Shown one piece after another: positions 5,300 to 6,581 of a DNA stretch of 6,581 nt. The stretch lies in NCBI GenBank assembly GCA_913009925.1, contig CAJVWY010000067.1:1-6581 (forward strand). The letters run 5' to 3'. Below the pieces are notes generated by a model. It saw nothing but the letters and a program-made list of their open reading frames with translations. It was not told the DNA's origin and made no database searches. This stretch comes from an uncultured bacterium (lineage in GTDB: Bacteria; Actinomycetota; Thermoleophilia; BMS3ABIN01). Positions within the stretch are counted from its first letter, which is position 1, and each line of letters starts with the position of its first letter. A program made the position numbers and the translations under genes.

Positions 5300-6581
5300 A
5301 TGGCTGAGATCGAAAAAGATGTTCTGAAATACCTGGAGGATCTGGACCGGCTGGGAATGAAGCCCGGCCTGTCCCGGATCACCAAGCTCCTAAAGGCGCT
5401 GGGAAATCCGGAGAGACGCCTGAAGGTCATACACGTGGTCGGCACCAACGGCAAGTCGTCCACCGCGCGCATGATCGCCGCCATCCTCTCGGCCCACGGT
5501 GCCAAGGCGGCCGCCTATCTCTCACCGCACCTGGTTTCCTTCCGCGAGCGGTTCATCATCAACGGGCGGGAGATATCGGAGCCGCGGTTTTACAAGCTCA
5601 TCAGTGAGGTGCGGGAGAAGGCCGAAGAAGTCAACAAGAGGGCGCGCAGCAGCGGCCCCCTGACCCAGTTCGAAGTGCTCACCGCCGCCGCCATCCTGTA
5701 TTTCGCCAGGCAGAAAGTGGGGGCCGCCGTGATCGAGGCGGGCCTGGGTGGCCGCTACGACGCCACCAACGTCTTCGACAAGTCCCGCGTGCAGGTGCTG
5801 ACCAACATCGAACTGGAGCACACGGACCTGCTGGGCAAGACCGTCGCTGCCATCGCCAGGGAGAAGCTTGCCGTACTGCCGGAAAAGGGGAACGTGGTGC
5901 TGGGCGACCTCTCGCAGGAGGCGCTGAAAGAGGCCGTGAAGATCTGCAAGCGGAAGAAGGCCCGGTACAAGGTTTTTGACGAGGATTACTCGCTGCTCAA
6001 GGGCCGCGGGGAAAAGCGGTTCGACGTATGGACGGCCAAGGGCCACTATTCCGACCTGAAGCTCTCCCTGCTGGGTCAATATCAGCGCACCAACTGCGCC
6101 GTGGCCATCCAGGCCGCCGAGATGTTTATCCGCAGGAAACTGGACGAGAAGAAGCTGAAGCGGACACTGTTGCGTATCATGATACCGGCGCGGCTGGAGA
6201 TAATCTCCGAGAAGCCGACGGTGATACTCGACGGGGCCCATAATCCCAGCAGTATCGAGGAGCTTTTAAAATCTCTGGACACGCTGGCCGCCGGCGAACG
6301 CGTTATCGGCGTGGTGTCTATCCTTAAAGACAAGGACGCGTCGGGGATGCTGGAACAGCTGCTGGATTTTTGTGATATTTTGTTCGTCACCGAGAATTCG
6401 AACCCCCGTTGTATGCCGGCGCAGGAGCTGTCCAAACTGCCCGTGGTGGAGGAAAGTTCCGTTCAGACGTTCGTCGCCAGGGAGAACCAGTCGGCGCTGG
6501 AGAGCGCCTTCAAGCTGGCCTCCATACGCGATGTCATCCTGGTGACCGGATCGATCTATCTGCTGGCGGACATCAAGAAGC
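5300..6581 (+). CDS. folC: Folylpolyglutamate synthase / dihydrofolate synthase, 3' end cut by window edge
   Basis: Mur-ligase-fold ATP-dependent enzyme of folate metabolism: it adds glutamate to dihydropteroate (dihydrofolate synthase) and/or extends the polyglutamate tail of folates. The frame is open from the ATG to the window end, giving 427 residues without a stop; the family is about 420-440, so nearly all is present. Seen: P-loop GTNGKSST at 48-55 (usually GTNGKGS); YLSPHLVSFRERF, substrate loop; FEVLTAAA and EAGLGGRYDATNV, family signatures; LTNIELEHTDLLG, metal/ATP region; REK with K189 at the place of the carbamylated lysine (E. coli K188, from memory); DGAHNP at 311-316 opening the C-terminal domain; and VTGSIYLLAD near the end, the usual VTGSLYL motif. 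After K189 the usual AGI.K is replaced by LAVLPEK, a minor divergence. It lies 33 bases after valS. Whether it has one or both activities cannot be told from sequence. Confidence 0.95.
   Translation, partial: MAEIEKDVLKYLEDLDRLGMKPGLSRITKLLKALGNPERRLKVIHVVGTNGKSSTARMIAAILSAHGAKAAAYLSPHLVSFRERFIINGREISEPRFYKLISEVREKAEEVNKRARSSGPLTQFEVLTAAAILYFARQKVGAAVIEAGLGGRYDATNVFDKSRVQVLTNIELEHTDLLGKTVAAIAREKLAVLPEKGNVVLGDLSQEALKEAVKICKRKKARYKVFDEDYSLLKGRGEKRFDVWTAKGHYSDLKLSLLGQYQRTNCAVAIQAAEMFIRRKLDEKKLKRTLLRIMIPARLEIISEKPTVILDGAHNPSSIEELLKSLDTLAAGERVIGVVSILKDKDASGMLEQLLDFCDILFVTENSNPRCMPAQELSKLPVVEESSVQTFVARENQSALESAFKLASIRDVILVTGSIYLLADIKK

Noticed and set aside
5522..6241. 239-residue minus-strand open frame opposite folC
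   Set aside because: Antisense shadow of folC, whose plus-strand motifs are unambiguous; no ribosome binding site or family resemblance.

Overview
The window carries four protein genes in two divergent pairs around a noncoding region of about 415 bases. All coding sequence is GC-rich with mostly G or C in third codon positions; the central intergenic region is locally AT-rich. The organism is a bacterium. A high-GC lineage is likely, and a deep-branching actinobacterium is my weak preference: FolC reads GTNGKSSTARM at its P-loop, close to what I recall of actinobacterial FolC, and ValS has the paired CxxC form I associate with Gram-positive-type enzymes. I cannot name a genus.

Left part, minus strand: a DUF389 (TIGR00341-type) polytopic membrane protein is followed 50 bases downstream by a glutamate decarboxylase with its own strong Shine-Dalgarno sequence. 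The decarboxylase runs off the left edge, losing roughly its last third. The two genes probably share a transcript. The decarboxylase consumes a cytoplasmic proton while turning glutamate into GABA (acid resistance or GABA metabolism). The DUF389 protein has no established role, and no GadC-type antiporter gene is visible.

Centre, about 2107-2524: divergent intergenic region. It holds a good sigma-70-type promoter facing right (2299-2327), a second possible extended -10 element (2485-2493), several hairpins and palindromes, and four copies of TGCCGG. The hairpins near the valS start enclose the only convincing Shine-Dalgarno sequence, so this leader may control translation. That is inference from inverted repeats only.

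Right part, plus strand: valS (valyl-tRNA synthetase, complete, all class Ia signatures present) is followed 33 bases later by folC (folylpolyglutamate/dihydrofolate synthase), which is nearly complete at the right edge. valS-folC is a known bacterial gene order and is probably an operon here. The window looks mostly like ordinary core genome. The parts worth a second look are the valS leader and the DUF389-decarboxylase pairing; I see no phage, transposon, CRISPR, tRNA or rRNA.
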